Part shown: piece by piece, positions 48,551 through 57,002 of the stretch
Layout of the letters: every line of letters begins with the position of its first letter
Numbering within the stretch: the first letter of the stretch is position 1
Assembly (NCBI GenBank): GCA_027694045.1
Contig: JAQEWB010000012.1
Coordinates: 10,408-74,407 of the forward strand
Direction: 5' to 3'
Length of the DNA: 64,000 nucleotides
Origin: Bacillaceae bacterium OF18-1A
GTDB lineage: Bacteria > Bacillota > Bacilli > Bacillales > Bacillaceae_G
Notes under the pieces: model-generated
The model's input: the letters and a program-made list of their open reading frames with translations, nothing else
The model's database searches: none
Told to the model about the DNA's origin: nothing
Made by a program: the position numbers and the translations under genes

Positions 48551-48614
48551 AGTGTATAAGAAATATCGAGATGTAACTATCGAGTTATCTTACAGTAACA
48601 TTACAATAATGTAA
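48551..48614 (-). promoter_or_regulatory. operator-promoter module, copy 4
   Basis: On the minus strand TTACA-N15-TGTAAG (48614 to 48589), inner TGTAA 11 bases before the second, then CTCGATAGTTAC and TACACT at 48556-48551. Same order and spacing as copies 1-3, on the opposite strand and facing the lipoprotein gene. Confidence 0.75.
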
Positions 48615-48748
48615 TTTAGTGAAAGTACATAAAAATAAGTGAATTTTAGAGGGGTTAATGAGAATATATTAGGAATACAATATTATATCTGGAATGTCAT
48701 ATTATATTGACTATATTTTGGAAATAACATGTAAGGACATCTTAGTTT

Positions 48749-48757
48749 TGTTATAAT
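48749..48757 (+). promoter_or_regulatory. extended -10 of the pspA operon
   Basis: TGTTATAAT, a perfect TATAAT with TGN, about 105 bases before the pspA start. No clear -35, so an activator or alternative factor may help. The remainder of 48615-48861 shows no gene. Confidence 0.5.
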
Positions 48758-48861
48758 AAACACATAGGCTATAAAAATGAATATTCTTTACGTAGAGGGA
48801 GATTTTAAAGTTCTCCAAGTAGTGAATTTGAAATATGAGGTATATCATAGGAGGAATTTGA

Positions 48862-49527
48862 ATGTCTGTATTTAAACGATTAAGAGATTTAACAATGTCA
48901 AATGTGTATTCATTAATTGAAAAAGCGGAAGATCCAGTTAAGATGACGGATCAATATTTACGTGATATGCAAGCGGATGTGCAGGAAGCTGAGAAAAGTG
49001 TAGCGGCTCAAATTGCACTTGAGAAAAAGTTTAAATTATTATTCGAAGAGCAAGAGGCACTTGTGAAAAAACGTGAAGAACAAGCTCATATGGCTGTTCA
49101 AGCAAGCAACCTTGATCTTGCGCGTCGTGCTCTTGAAGAGAAACAAAATGCAGAGCAAAAGATGAATGAATATAAAGCAAGCTATGAGCAAAATAAAGCA
49201 GCTGCTGATAATCTTCGCGCGAAGTTAGAAGAAATGCGTAAGCAATTAACAGAGCTGAAAAATAAACGTGAAACACTTGTAGCACGTGTAAATGCGGCGA
49301 AAGCACAAAAGAATATTAATCAAGCGATGTCTGGATTCGATTCAAATTCAGCAAAAGCTGGTTTAAGTCGTATGGAAGAGAAAGCTCTTCAATTAGAGGC
49401 TGAAGCAGAAGCAAGCGGTGAAGTTTATAAGAAAGAAAAATCATTAGACGATGAATTCGCAAGCTTAAACAAAAATTCTGCTGTTGACGATGAATTAGCT
49501 CGTATTATGAAGCAGTATGAGAAATAA
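48862..49527 (+). CDS. PspA/IM30-family phage-shock protein
   Basis: 221 residues, almost all coiled coil. N-terminal amphipathic VFKRLRDLTMSNVYSLIEKAEDPVKM, long heptads (about 30-150), and SGFDSNSAKAGLSRMEEKA near 158. Peripheral membrane protein stabilising stressed membranes. First gene of a four-gene operon with DUF350, DUF4178 and DUF4247. Related to but distinct from LiaH, which usually stands with liaIGFSR; none of those is here. Confidence 0.92.
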   Translation: MSVFKRLRDLTMSNVYSLIEKAEDPVKMTDQYLRDMQADVQEAEKSVAAQIALEKKFKLLFEEQEALVKKREEQAHMAVQASNLDLARRALEEKQNAEQKMNEYKASYEQNKAAADNLRAKLEEMRKQLTELKNKRETLVARVNAAKAQKNINQAMSGFDSNSAKAGLSRMEEKALQLEAEAEASGEVYKKEKSLDDEFASLNKNSAVDDELARIMKQYEK

Positions 49528-49542
49528 TATAGAATAGACAAA

Positions 49543-49582
49543 GAAGCCGACATGTCTGAAGAGAATTCATGTCGGTTTTCAT
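49543..49582 (+). terminator. hairpin between pspA and the DUF350 gene
   Basis: CCGACATG / CATGTCGG stem with TTTTC after it. It may lower expression of the downstream genes relative to pspA. Confidence 0.65.
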
Positions 49583-49604
49583 TATATTTAGAGGAGGTTT
49601 TGCA

Positions 49605-50009
49605 ATGACATGGATGAATGTAGTAGCCATGCTTGTATGGACTGGAGCGAGCGCAGTACTTTTATTTGCAATTATGTGGGTTGATTCGATTTTTACAAAA
49701 TACAATGATCTAAAAGAAATAAAAAATGGAAATACCGCTGTAGCAACTCGTTTCGTCATGAAATTATTTGCACAAGGATACATTTTATCTCAATCCATAA
49801 CGAAAGCAAATGATTTATGGCAGGCGCTTCTTGCTTCAGCAGTTTCTTTCGTTATTTTATTAGTGGTAGAAATGTTTATTGAGTTCGTATTAAAGAAAAT
49901 GTCTGGTCTTGATTTAGAAGAAGGTACGAAAGAAGGTAGCATTGCGCATGCGATGTTAGCTGGATCATTACATATTGTTGGAGCACTTATTTTAGGTGCT
50001 TGTCTATAA
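49605..50009 (+). CDS. DUF350 (YjfL-type) membrane protein
   Basis: 134 residues, four helices in two similar halves (about 3-23, 44-62, 66-88, 110-132). The second half has SIAHAMLAGSLHIVGALILGA, mirroring NTAVATRFVMKLFAQGYILSQS in the first, typical of DUF350. GAGGAGG ribosome site before ATG 49605; the longer frame starts upstream of it. Partner of PspA proteins in stress operons across bacteria. Confidence 0.88.
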   Translation: MTWMNVVAMLVWTGASAVLLFAIMWVDSIFTKYNDLKEIKNGNTAVATRFVMKLFAQGYILSQSITKANDLWQALLASAVSFVILLVVEMFIEFVLKKMSGLDLEEGTKEGSIAHAMLAGSLHIVGALILGACL

Positions 50010-50030
50010 AGAGAGAAGGAGGGGTAGATC

Positions 50031-50537
50031 ATGAGTTTATTTAAACGAATTAAAAATATAATGAAAAGTCCAGAGCCGCCGAAGCCTGAAAAGAGTCTGT
50101 TAACGTTAGCACCTGGCGATATGATTGAAGTTTCGTTAGTCATGTACGAATTAACTGGAAAAACGAGTATGCATTCTCGTAAGGAGATTGTTTTAACATT
50201 GCAAGATGGGAAAGATATTCGCTATTTAAAAATTGAAGATCGTGAAAATACGTATTACAAATTATATACACCGATTGATGGTCGTTTAGATTCAATTGAT
50301 GAAATTCCAACGACAATTGAAATGGATGATACAGAGTACCATATGGAAGAGCAATATAATGGTCGTGTTGTTGTGATGGGGAAAACGCCATTCGCCGCTT
50401 CAGAGGAACAGTACGTATGGGAATTCCAATCAGATAACCGAAAATTATTACGTATTGAATGGCAAAATGGTCGCACAATGATGTATGAGGGAGAAGCAAT
50501 TATTCCTGCTGATGTACAAATTATAAGAGCAACGTAA
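50031..50537 (+). CDS. DUF4178-family protein
   Basis: 168 residues, soluble. LTLAPGDMIEVSLVMYELTGK and KEIVLTLQDGKDIRYLKIEDRE, then TYYKLYTPIDGRLD, have the beta-rich DUF4178 pattern. Its usual neighbours are PspA, DUF350 and DUF4247, as here. Function is unknown; predicted to act at the membrane with PspA. AGAGAAGGAGGGG ribosome site. Confidence 0.82.
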   Translation: MSLFKRIKNIMKSPEPPKPEKSLLTLAPGDMIEVSLVMYELTGKTSMHSRKEIVLTLQDGKDIRYLKIEDRENTYYKLYTPIDGRLDSIDEIPTTIEMDDTEYHMEEQYNGRVVVMGKTPFAASEEQYVWEFQSDNRKLLRIEWQNGRTMMYEGEAIIPADVQIIRAT

Positions 50538-50549
50538 GGGGGCGTAATC

Positions 50550-51368
50550 ATGTCAAACCGATTGTTTACCATGATTAAATCGTTTGTGATCCCTATACTT
50601 GCTATCGTTATATTACTTGTTGTTGCTGGTTACGCCTTATCAGGTTGTCAAGGCGGACAGACGAAGTCGATTCAAGATCGTTATCCACTTGAATCTGTTG
50701 CAAAGGAAGGTAAACAAGAATCTTACGTGTATAGGGCCGCCAATCGGTCAGTTCCTGAAGTAGCGAAGGAACTCATTAACGAAAGAGAGCCGAAGCAAGC
50801 ATCTAAAGAAGACGAAAATCAAATGTTCCTCGTTTATTCTGACAAGATTTATAACTTGCAAAAGGATAAAGAGAAACCATCTGATACGTTAATTGAAATA
50901 AGTAATAAAGAATTTGTCCGTCAAAATTACCAACCGTCCTTCTTGCAAGGATATATTATGGGTAGCATCTTAAACGATATATTCGGTTCACGAAAATCAT
51001 CATACGGTGATTATCGAGGATATAACGACAGACAAAATCATAAACCAGTTGTTCCAGAGAGACCACCTACGAAAGAAGAAAAGAAAACCCCACCTCCAAT
51101 TACGAAGGAGGGGAAAGGATCTATCATTAAGCGAGGCGATAATGTAGATTCGAAATCATCGGTAGGTGATAAGGGAAGTATTACTGAAAAAGGAAGTAAA
51201 ACGCCGCCCCCACCTTCTACAGGAAGTAAAGGGAAAATCACGAAAAATCCAGGTGGCTCAAGCGGATCAGATGTGAAGCCGAAATCATCTATTAAAACGC
51301 CGCCAAAGAATACATCTCCCCCGAAAACAAGGGTTGGTGGTTCAGGGAAAATTACGAAGAGAAGATAA
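50550..51368 (+). CDS. DUF4247-family membrane-anchored protein with proline/lysine-rich tail
   Basis: 272 residues. N-terminal helix (about 10-30) ending in LSGCQGG, which could be a lipobox. A compact domain (about 40-130) with ESYVYRAANRSVPEVAKEL and MFLVYSDKIYNLQKD; then a disordered tail of K/S/G/P repeats (GKGSIIKRGD, GDKGSITEKG, SKGKITKNPGG, GSGKITKRR), recurring about every 20 residues. Last gene of the operon. Its TAA stop lies in the ATAAA flank of a bcr1-like repeat. Confidence 0.83.
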   Translation: MSNRLFTMIKSFVIPILAIVILLVVAGYALSGCQGGQTKSIQDRYPLESVAKEGKQESYVYRAANRSVPEVAKELINEREPKQASKEDENQMFLVYSDKIYNLQKDKEKPSDTLIEISNKEFVRQNYQPSFLQGYIMGSILNDIFGSRKSSYGDYRGYNDRQNHKPVVPERPPTKEEKKTPPPITKEGKGSIIKRGDNVDSKSSVGDKGSITEKGSKTPPPPSTGSKGKITKNPGGSSGSDVKPKSSIKTPPKNTSPPKTRVGGSGKITKRR

Positions 51369-51469
51369 AATGAAACTTTAATCAGTGGGGGCAGTTATCT
51401 CCCATCTCACTTTCTCGCATTCGCCAAATTTTGAGGCGGGAATTTTACTGCCCGTTAATGTGTGATAAA
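51365..51469 (-). repeat. bcr1-like element, shortened, abutting the DUF4247 stop
   Basis: 105 bases between ATAAA copies (51365-51369 and 51465-51469). On the minus strand: GGGCAGTAAAATTCCCGCCTC, then CCCCCACTGATTAAAGTTT. The left ATAAA contains the stop codon of the upstream gene. Confidence 0.65.
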
Positions 51470-51470
51470 G

Positions 51471-51514
51471 AAAGCCCCAAGGAGTAGGTAAGCACTTCTT
51501 GGGGTTTTCTTATT
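51471..51514. terminator. terminator between DUF4247 gene and esterase
   Basis: AAGCCCCAAG / CTTGGGGTTT stem with T runs on both strands. Confidence 0.8.
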
Positions 51515-51521
51515 GTATATG

Positions 51522-52541
51522 TCATTTGTTTTTATTTAAAAATTGCAGTGTTTTATCGAACGTTTCTTTTCCTGCTGGTGTATTCATGTTGAATTGAAAC
51601 TCATGTGCTAGCTCACCAAAAATACTTTTATCAAAGAAAAGACCGTCTACGGTGACACCTTTGCTTTGTAATGTTGAAAATAATTCCTTACCCTGATCTT
51701 CGAATGAGGCAGTATTACCATCTGTAATAAACGTTGATGGATAGTCTTTTGTTACATGCTTTGAAATTGAAGCAATGTCCATTTCAGGTAATGTTTCAAA
51801 GTTTTTTGTTCCAAAGTATGCCCAACCAGTCGTACGCATAAAATCTTGTATTTCTTTAGATGTTTCCACTTTAGCTAATGCAGGCATGTTATAAGGACCA
51901 CAATATAACAAAACACCTTTTATCGTAGAAGGGTTAATAATAGCATCAATCTTTGTTAATTTTGCATATTGTGGAGAAGTTTGAATTGTAACAAATTGAC
52001 CAGATATTTGTGCCCCAGCAGAATCTCCCGCAAAATAAATCGTATTTAGTTTTAAGTTATATTTTTCTTCATTATTTTTTATATAGGTATAAGCTTCCCC
52101 AAGCTGAAGTATAGGAGTAGGATATTTTCTTTTAGGAGCGAGGGCATAGTTAATATTTACTACTGCATAACCATGCGCTGCTAGTTCTACTGCATAACCA
52201 GTAATTTGTGATTTATCTCCACCTACAAATCCACCACCATGCATCCAAAAAATAACGGGTGTTTCTTTCGTATGATTTTTAGGATAAATAATATCTAATG
52301 TGCCGTCTGGAAATTTAGAATGATAGTCAATATCTTCAATAATTTTTGTTTCTTTTAAAGCATTTTCATAGTTATCAGATTGAAACATCATGCTTTTTTC
52401 AAAGAATTTTTTTATAATAAAGGCTTTTGGATTTGGTGAAAGAAACCAGTAACTTAGTCCTGAGAGGATGAATCCTAAAATAATTAGAAGAGCGATGAAA
52501 ATCTTGTTTTTTAATACTCCTTTAGTTTTTTGTTTTTTCAT
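51522..52541 (-). CDS. membrane-anchored alpha/beta hydrolase (esterase, HSL/BD-FAE type)
   Basis: 339 residues. One helix near 12-32, then an alpha/beta hydrolase: oxyanion motif FWMHGGGFVGGDKS near 105-118, nucleophile FAGDSAGAQISG near 178-189, an acid in FITDGNTASF near 280, and His in GELAHEFQF near 317. Probably faces outward as a carboxylesterase; substrate unknown. ATG 52541 follows GGAGATAATCAGATA. The longer frame to 52601 has no better ribosome site. Confidence 0.87.
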   Translation of the reverse strand: MKKQKTKGVLKNKIFIALLIILGFILSGLSYWFLSPNPKAFIIKKFFEKSMMFQSDNYENALKETKIIEDIDYHSKFPDGTLDIIYPKNHTKETPVIFWMHGGGFVGGDKSQITGYAVELAAHGYAVVNINYALAPKRKYPTPILQLGEAYTYIKNNEEKYNLKLNTIYFAGDSAGAQISGQFVTIQTSPQYAKLTKIDAIINPSTIKGVLLYCGPYNMPALAKVETSKEIQDFMRTTGWAYFGTKNFETLPEMDIASISKHVTKDYPSTFITDGNTASFEDQGKELFSTLQSKGVTVDGLFFDKSIFGELAHEFQFNMNTPAGKETFDKTLQFLNKNK

Positions 52542-52566
52542 TATCTGATTATCTCCATTTCTTATT

Positions 52567-52668
52567 TTTATTCCACCACTGGCAGGCAGTAAGATTCCCA
52601 CCTAAAAATTCGGCTGTAAGGCAAAGAGGTTAGGTTGGAGTCGGGATACCTGTAAAAAGGCTCTTTAT
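52567..52668 (+). repeat. bcr1-like element lacking its 3' half
   Basis: TTTAT at 52567-52571 and 52664-52668. Interior GGCAGTAAGATTCCCACCT, AAAATTCGGC, AAAGAGGTTAGGTTGGAG follows the first two thirds of the full element. The 3' GTGGGGG hairpin is absent. Confidence 0.65.
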
Positions 52669-52763
52669 CTAGTGTACTTGTGTTAATAGTATTATATTTT
52701 TTTTGGAAAAGTCTACCTGAAAATGTATTAATTGCTACAATAAATGTATAAGGAGGAATTGTT

Positions 52764-52982
52764 ATGACTATGTATAAAAGATTTAGTGTAATGATGTTTC
52801 TCGTATTATTCTTGAGTATATTTATTAGTACAACAATGAAATTTAGCTTTCTTGGGGGTGTTTTATGGATTATATGTACGTGTGCTCTGTTTTTGTATGT
52901 GCCATTTAAGTTTCAACATAAGGTTAACTTCTTGTATAAGTATGTGGAATGGATGAAGCGCGGAGGGAGGTGGAGCGATTAA
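52764..52982 (+). CDS. 72-residue two-helix membrane protein, unknown
   Basis: Two helices (about 7-24 and 28-47: FSVMMFLVLFLSIFIS and LGGVLWIICTCALFLYV), then KFQHKVNFLYKYVEWMKRGG. AAGGAGGAATTGTT before ATG. Sixty bases upstream of a larger membrane gene and probably co-transcribed. No family recognised. Confidence 0.65.
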   Translation: MTMYKRFSVMMFLVLFLSIFISTTMKFSFLGGVLWIICTCALFLYVPFKFQHKVNFLYKYVEWMKRGGRWSD

Positions 52983-53041
52983 TAGAATGAGAAAGAAAAA
53001 AGAAGCAGTATAAGAAAATAAGGGAGATTGGGGAGAGAGTA

Positions 53042-54004
53042 ATGGGGAGATCCGGAACACAGCCGAAAGATTTAAGGGAAATTGAGTATGATGAAAATTG
53101 TGTATTCTATGCAGGTTCCATGTATACCTCACTTTATACAAGTTTGCAATATAGCGATCGTCTAAGAGTATTGATTTCTTTTTTATTTGCAGGAGCAATT
53201 CATTCCTTATTAGAGGTAATCTTACCAGCATATATTACTGCATCTTATAACACCAATACGGAATGGTTTATATTATTTCCAGTTTGGGCTATAGTGTTTA
53301 TCGTTATAACAAAACTAGGAATGTGGAAATGGCATCAATATGTGGTGCATCCTTTACTATGTACATTGCTTGGTTACAGCTATGCTTCTATTTTAAAACA
53401 AATTTTTGCAATTAATATGGACTTATATGTATTTACGGCAATCATTGCGGTGGGCTTTTTATTGTTTTCATTTACAACATGTAAAGTATATTCACTTCCT
53501 ATGTATCTTTTTAATGCTTGTACAAGTTTAGCTTGTAGTTTTTATTTTGTCTTTTTAATTATGTCTATTTTAGTGTTACTTGGAACTGTCCCGGCAGAAA
53601 CTTCATATAGTGGTCTTTATGTATTTTTAGCATTTTTGTTCCATTTTATTGTAGGGTTTCGCCACCGTTTTAAGATAGTTGGGGGCTTACTTGCTTTTGT
53701 TATTAGTTTTTGTAGCACATATTCTAGTTATATTTTATTGGGACGCGAATTTACAGTTGCGGCTCTTATGCACACATTAACAGGTGGCTTTATTTTTACT
53801 GCATGTTTTGGAATACTAGTATCTTTCGCAGCGCGTAATTGTTTTCAGCCAACAGCGAAATTATTTTATACTCGACCAGCTCCAAGAGTATACACCGACT
53901 ATGATCGCGGATACGATCATGGACATAGTGAAGGGGATAATAGCGGATATGACAGAGGATACGAAGAAGGACGAAGAGCAGCAGAAAGAGATTACGATTA
54001 TTAA
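53042..54004 (+). CDS. polytopic membrane protein with Asp/Gly/Tyr tail, unknown
   Basis: 320 residues, about seven to eight helices between 40 and 275. Polar start (RSGTQPKDLREIEYDENCVF). The last 35 residues are soluble: DYDRGYDHGHSEGDNSGYDR and GYEEGRRAAERDYDY, i.e. repeated (D)RGY(D/E) units that could bind metal or form a low-complexity segment. GGGGAGAGAGTA before ATG. Family not recognised. Confidence 0.7.
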   Translation: MGRSGTQPKDLREIEYDENCVFYAGSMYTSLYTSLQYSDRLRVLISFLFAGAIHSLLEVILPAYITASYNTNTEWFILFPVWAIVFIVITKLGMWKWHQYVVHPLLCTLLGYSYASILKQIFAINMDLYVFTAIIAVGFLLFSFTTCKVYSLPMYLFNACTSLACSFYFVFLIMSILVLLGTVPAETSYSGLYVFLAFLFHFIVGFRHRFKIVGGLLAFVISFCSTYSSYILLGREFTVAALMHTLTGGFIFTACFGILVSFAARNCFQPTAKLFYTRPAPRVYTDYDRGYDHGHSEGDNSGYDRGYEEGRRAAERDYDY

Positions 54005-54017
54005 ATATGGATATTTT

Positions 54018-54068
54018 ATAAAAAAAGAAGCTCCTACTAGTTTTGAACTAGCTGGAGCTTCTTTTTCT
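54018..54068. terminator. bidirectional terminator
   Basis: AAAGAAGCTCC..CTAGTT / AACTAG..GGAGCTTCTTT stem between convergent genes, T runs on both strands. Confidence 0.88.
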
Positions 54069-54074
54069 TATTTA

Positions 54075-54947
54075 TTAATGAATATCACGTTTCTTGAAAT
54101 TACCACCTTTTACTTCTGCTACGTCATAAACTGTAATAAAGGCGTGTGGATCAATTTCATTAATAAGTTCTTTCATTTTACTTTCTTCTAAACGGTTAAT
54201 TACACAAGAGATTTCTTTAAATTTCTCTCTTGAATAACCACCATAAACTTCATTGTATGTTGCACTTCGGCCTAAACGATCGCGAATGGTTTCTACCATT
54301 AATTCAGGCTCTTTCGTAATGATTTTAAATGTTTTCGATCCACTTAAACCAACTTCAACGATATGAATCACTTTGGAAGCGATAAAGTAAGCAATTGCCG
54401 AAAGAATAGCTCCTTGCAGACCGAATACTGTCGATACGAAAATAAATACGAACATGTTTAAGAATAAAATAAGGTCACTTGTTCCAAAAGGTAATTTACG
54501 AGATAGCAATACAGCTAGCATATCGATTCCATCTAATGCTCCGCCGTTACGTAATGCTAGTCCCATACCAAAACCGATAATAATACCACCAACTACAGTA
54601 ACTAAAAGTGTATCACCTTCAATAATCGTTGGTATACCGTGCATGAGAACGGTACCTACTGCTAGTGAAGCAATCCCGATAATAGAATAAAGTGCAAAGC
54701 TTTTACCGATTTGCTTATATCCTAACCAAACGAAAGGAATATTGAAGATTGCGATTAGAATCCCTAACGGCAATCCAAATAGTCTTGAACTAACGATACT
54801 TAAACCTGTTACACCACCGTCGGATACGTTATTTGGAATTAATACAGCTTCTAATCCGTACGCTGTAATAAATGCCCCAATAATAATCATCAAAGCTTTT
54901 GAAGCAATTTTTAACTTATTGGGCTTGTTTTTGATAATTTTCTCCAT
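54075..54947 (-). CDS. YitT-family membrane protein (DUF161 + DUF2179)
   Basis: 290 residues. Five helices (about 14-180): IPNNVSDGGVTGLSIVSSRLFGLPLG near 43-68 and LRNGGALDGIDMLAVLLSRKLPFGTSDL near 138-165 are the two family signatures. A C-terminal cytoplasmic DUF2179 domain (about 215-285) ends HAFITVYDVAEVKGGNFKKR. Transport role proposed but not established for the family. ATG 54947 follows GAGGAC. Several YitT paralogues exist in Bacillus. Confidence 0.9.
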   Translation of the reverse strand: MEKIIKNKPNKLKIASKALMIIIGAFITAYGLEAVLIPNNVSDGGVTGLSIVSSRLFGLPLGILIAIFNIPFVWLGYKQIGKSFALYSIIGIASLAVGTVLMHGIPTIIEGDTLLVTVVGGIIIGFGMGLALRNGGALDGIDMLAVLLSRKLPFGTSDLILFLNMFVFIFVSTVFGLQGAILSAIAYFIASKVIHIVEVGLSGSKTFKIITKEPELMVETIRDRLGRSATYNEVYGGYSREKFKEISCVINRLEESKMKELINEIDPHAFITVYDVAEVKGGNFKKRDIH

Positions 54948-55178
54948 GTAATGTCCTCGTTTCAAACTAGTTTCTTATTTGTTACATCATTCACACCTAA
55001 ATTCCATTTTAACATTTAATTTGAAAAATTTCTCCTTTATTGGATGTATGCAGGAAATATTATCACCATATTATTATTTAAAATACCTCTGTAGATGATG
55101 AGTGAGTGGTCATAATTAAGATATAAAAAAATAGTATAGATATGAATAGTTGGACGTTACTATTAGGGAGGGGATTTT

Positions 55179-55508
55179 GTGAGATATTGTACGAAATGTG
55201 GAAACGAGACAGATGACAGTAGTAAATTTTGTGGACAGTGCGGAGAAAGTCTTCATTATGAAAGAGTGGAGCAAAACGAAGTAGTTAGTCATGCAACTAA
55301 TGATTTAGAAGTTTTCTCATTAGTTGGCTTCATAACGGGATTAATATCGTGGTTTATTAATTTTTGGGGGCTTGTTGGTACGATAGCTATCGTTTTTTCT
55401 ATATTAGGTTTAAATAAAAAGGTGACAGGGACGAGTAAAGTGTTTGCTATTATTGGAGTTGTTTCTGGAATTATTAATGTTTTGTACGCGTTTATGTTAC
55501 TTGTTTAA
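55179..55508 (+). CDS. zinc-ribbon protein with two membrane helices
   Basis: 109 residues. N-terminal zinc ribbon CTKCGNETDDSSKFCGQCG (four Cys), a short acidic linker, then two helices of DUF4190 type (about 45-72 and 82-108) with IISWFINFWGLVGTIAIVFS and SKVFAIIGVVSGIINVL. GTG start after GGGAGGGG. Function unknown. Confidence 0.8.
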   Translation: MRYCTKCGNETDDSSKFCGQCGESLHYERVEQNEVVSHATNDLEVFSLVGFITGLISWFINFWGLVGTIAIVFSILGLNKKVTGTSKVFAIIGVVSGIINVLYAFMLLV

Positions 55509-55548
55509 TAAAAATGACTCTCTTTCACGAAAGAGAGTCATTTTTGTA
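55509..55548. terminator. bidirectional terminator
   Basis: AAAATGACTCTCTTTC / GAAAGAGAGTCATTTT stem, three-base loop. Confidence 0.9.
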
Positions 55549-56583
55549 TTACGAAATAATTAAACTAAAGGCTGTTAGGAATAAAGCGAAACCTAAAATT
55601 GTTCCGCAAACTTTCATATGGCGTTTACGCCCCATAACGACAATCGCAACATACTCGCGAATCATTGCGTTAGGCCAGTAATAGAATGCAGTTTTTGATC
55701 CAATTCCTTGACTATTAAGACCAGCTTGTCTTGCATATATACCTGCGCGGAAAAGGTGGAAATTGTTCGTTGTAAAAATACTTCTATATTTACCTTCTGG
55801 CTTTAAAGAATCCATGATTTTTTTTGAGAACGACATATTTTGATATGTGTTTATAGAGCGATTCTCTTGCACCGTATGTTCAATTGGAATTCCTTTTTCA
55901 ACAGCATATTTTTGCATCGCTTCCGCTTCTGGAAGGCCTTCATTAGGTCCTTGTCCACCAGAGAAAATAATTGTCGGTGGCGTATTCACAGCAGCTTGTT
56001 TCCAATAAAAATCGATAGCTTTATGAATGCGACTTGCAAGTAAAGGTGGTACTTTATCATTAATTAAGCCGCTACCAAGAACGATGATGAAATCTTGATT
56101 ACGTCTTGGTCTGTTAAATTGGTATAAAAAATATGCGCTTAAGAAGTTAGATAAATGTATAAAGAAATATATAATTATAAGAGAAATCGCAGCAAAAATA
56201 AATTGAAAATGCTCTGAGAATAAACTTGCTGGATTTATGATAGGGATTAGCATACAGAATAAAATACCTAAAGCAGCAATTAAGGTTAAAGAGTTTGTAA
56301 AGCGTCTTCCTTCCCTTTGCATTAAAATTTTTGCATTAAGAAATAATCCAAACATTAATGCAACGATGGCAAAAGGTATCATAACGATGAGCGCTAAAAT
56401 AGGAAGAGCGATTAACATGTGCAAGTCGTTATTGCCCGATTTATAAGATAGAACAACACAAAAGATCATGAAAGCACAGAAAAAGGCATTAAATAAAAAG
56501 CCGTTTATTATTTTTCGTGGATCTTTTAAATAAGAGATAAGAAAAATAATAAACAATATAAGAGGAATAATTCCGAAATACAT
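55549..56583 (-). CDS. YdcF-family membrane protein (DUF218)
   Basis: 344 residues. Five N-terminal helices (about 1-155), then a DUF218 domain: FIIVLGSGLINDKVPPLLASRIHKAIDFY near 165-195 in parts, IIFSGGQGPNEGLPEAEAM near 205, SRSTYQNM-like NRSINTYQNMSFSK near 240, and FTTNNFHLFRAGIYARQAGL near 268. One C-terminal helix. Related to SanA/YdcF envelope proteins. ATG 56583 follows GGGGTG at ten bases. Confidence 0.88.
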   Translation of the reverse strand: MYFGIIPLILFIIFLISYLKDPRKIINGFLFNAFFCAFMIFCVVLSYKSGNNDLHMLIALPILALIVMIPFAIVALMFGLFLNAKILMQREGRRFTNSLTLIAALGILFCMLIPIINPASLFSEHFQFIFAAISLIIIYFFIHLSNFLSAYFLYQFNRPRRNQDFIIVLGSGLINDKVPPLLASRIHKAIDFYWKQAAVNTPPTIIFSGGQGPNEGLPEAEAMQKYAVEKGIPIEHTVQENRSINTYQNMSFSKKIMDSLKPEGKYRSIFTTNNFHLFRAGIYARQAGLNSQGIGSKTAFYYWPNAMIREYVAIVVMGRKRHMKVCGTILGFALFLTAFSLIIS

Positions 56584-56678
56584 AAATATAGTACACCCCA
56601 ATTTGTATAATGTTTATTGCACTCTTAATATTACATGATTTTGAATAAGATAATAAAAAAATAACGATTTTGAATTTT

Positions 56679-56723
56679 GTAAATAAGAAAAAGCACTCAA
56701 ATTGAGTGCTTTTTCTTATTTAC
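56679..56723. repeat. perfect 45-base palindrome between divergent genes
   Basis: Arms of 22 bases (GTAAATAAGAAAAAGCACTCAA and its complement) around one central A. It looks like a bidirectional terminator but lies between divergent ydcF and the GerPF-like gene, where nothing converges. Confidence 0.8.
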
Positions 56724-56786
56724 ACATGCTATTTTTGTAGGCGAATTTCATAAAATAAAAGTAATGAAGTGAAAGTAGGTGACGAA

Positions 56787-57002
56787 ATGCCGGCAGTTGT
56801 GGAAGGTGTTATTATTGAAAACTGCAATGGGACGATTAATTTAGGCGATAAATATAACGTGCAGCCAATTGAAAAGACGAAAGCTTATAATGGATCGGGA
56901 TCATCGAATACGGGGCTTAATGTGAGAACATTTAGCGGAATTAGTACAGCGGATGTAAGGGATAATGATATGAATGATCAGGGAATACAGTTTAATTTAT
57001 AA
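56787..57002 (+). CDS. GerPA/GerPF-family spore germination protein
   Basis: 71 residues: MPAVVEGVIIENCNGTINLG, then DKYNVQPIEKTKAYNGSGSSN and a tail ending GIQFNL. This is the small GerPA/PF fold found in the gerP operon, which affects coat permeability to germinants. It stands alone here. A CATAAAATA element at 56749 fits a mother-cell -10. GTAGGTGACGAA precedes ATG. Confidence 0.85.
   Translation: MPAVVEGVIIENCNGTINLGDKYNVQPIEKTKAYNGSGSSNTGLNVRTFSGISTADVRDNDMNDQGIQFNL

Noticed and set aside
53901..54191. 96-codon plus-strand frame over the tail of the membrane gene and the terminator
   Set aside because: It runs through the bidirectional terminator and into the antisense of yitT; a shadow.
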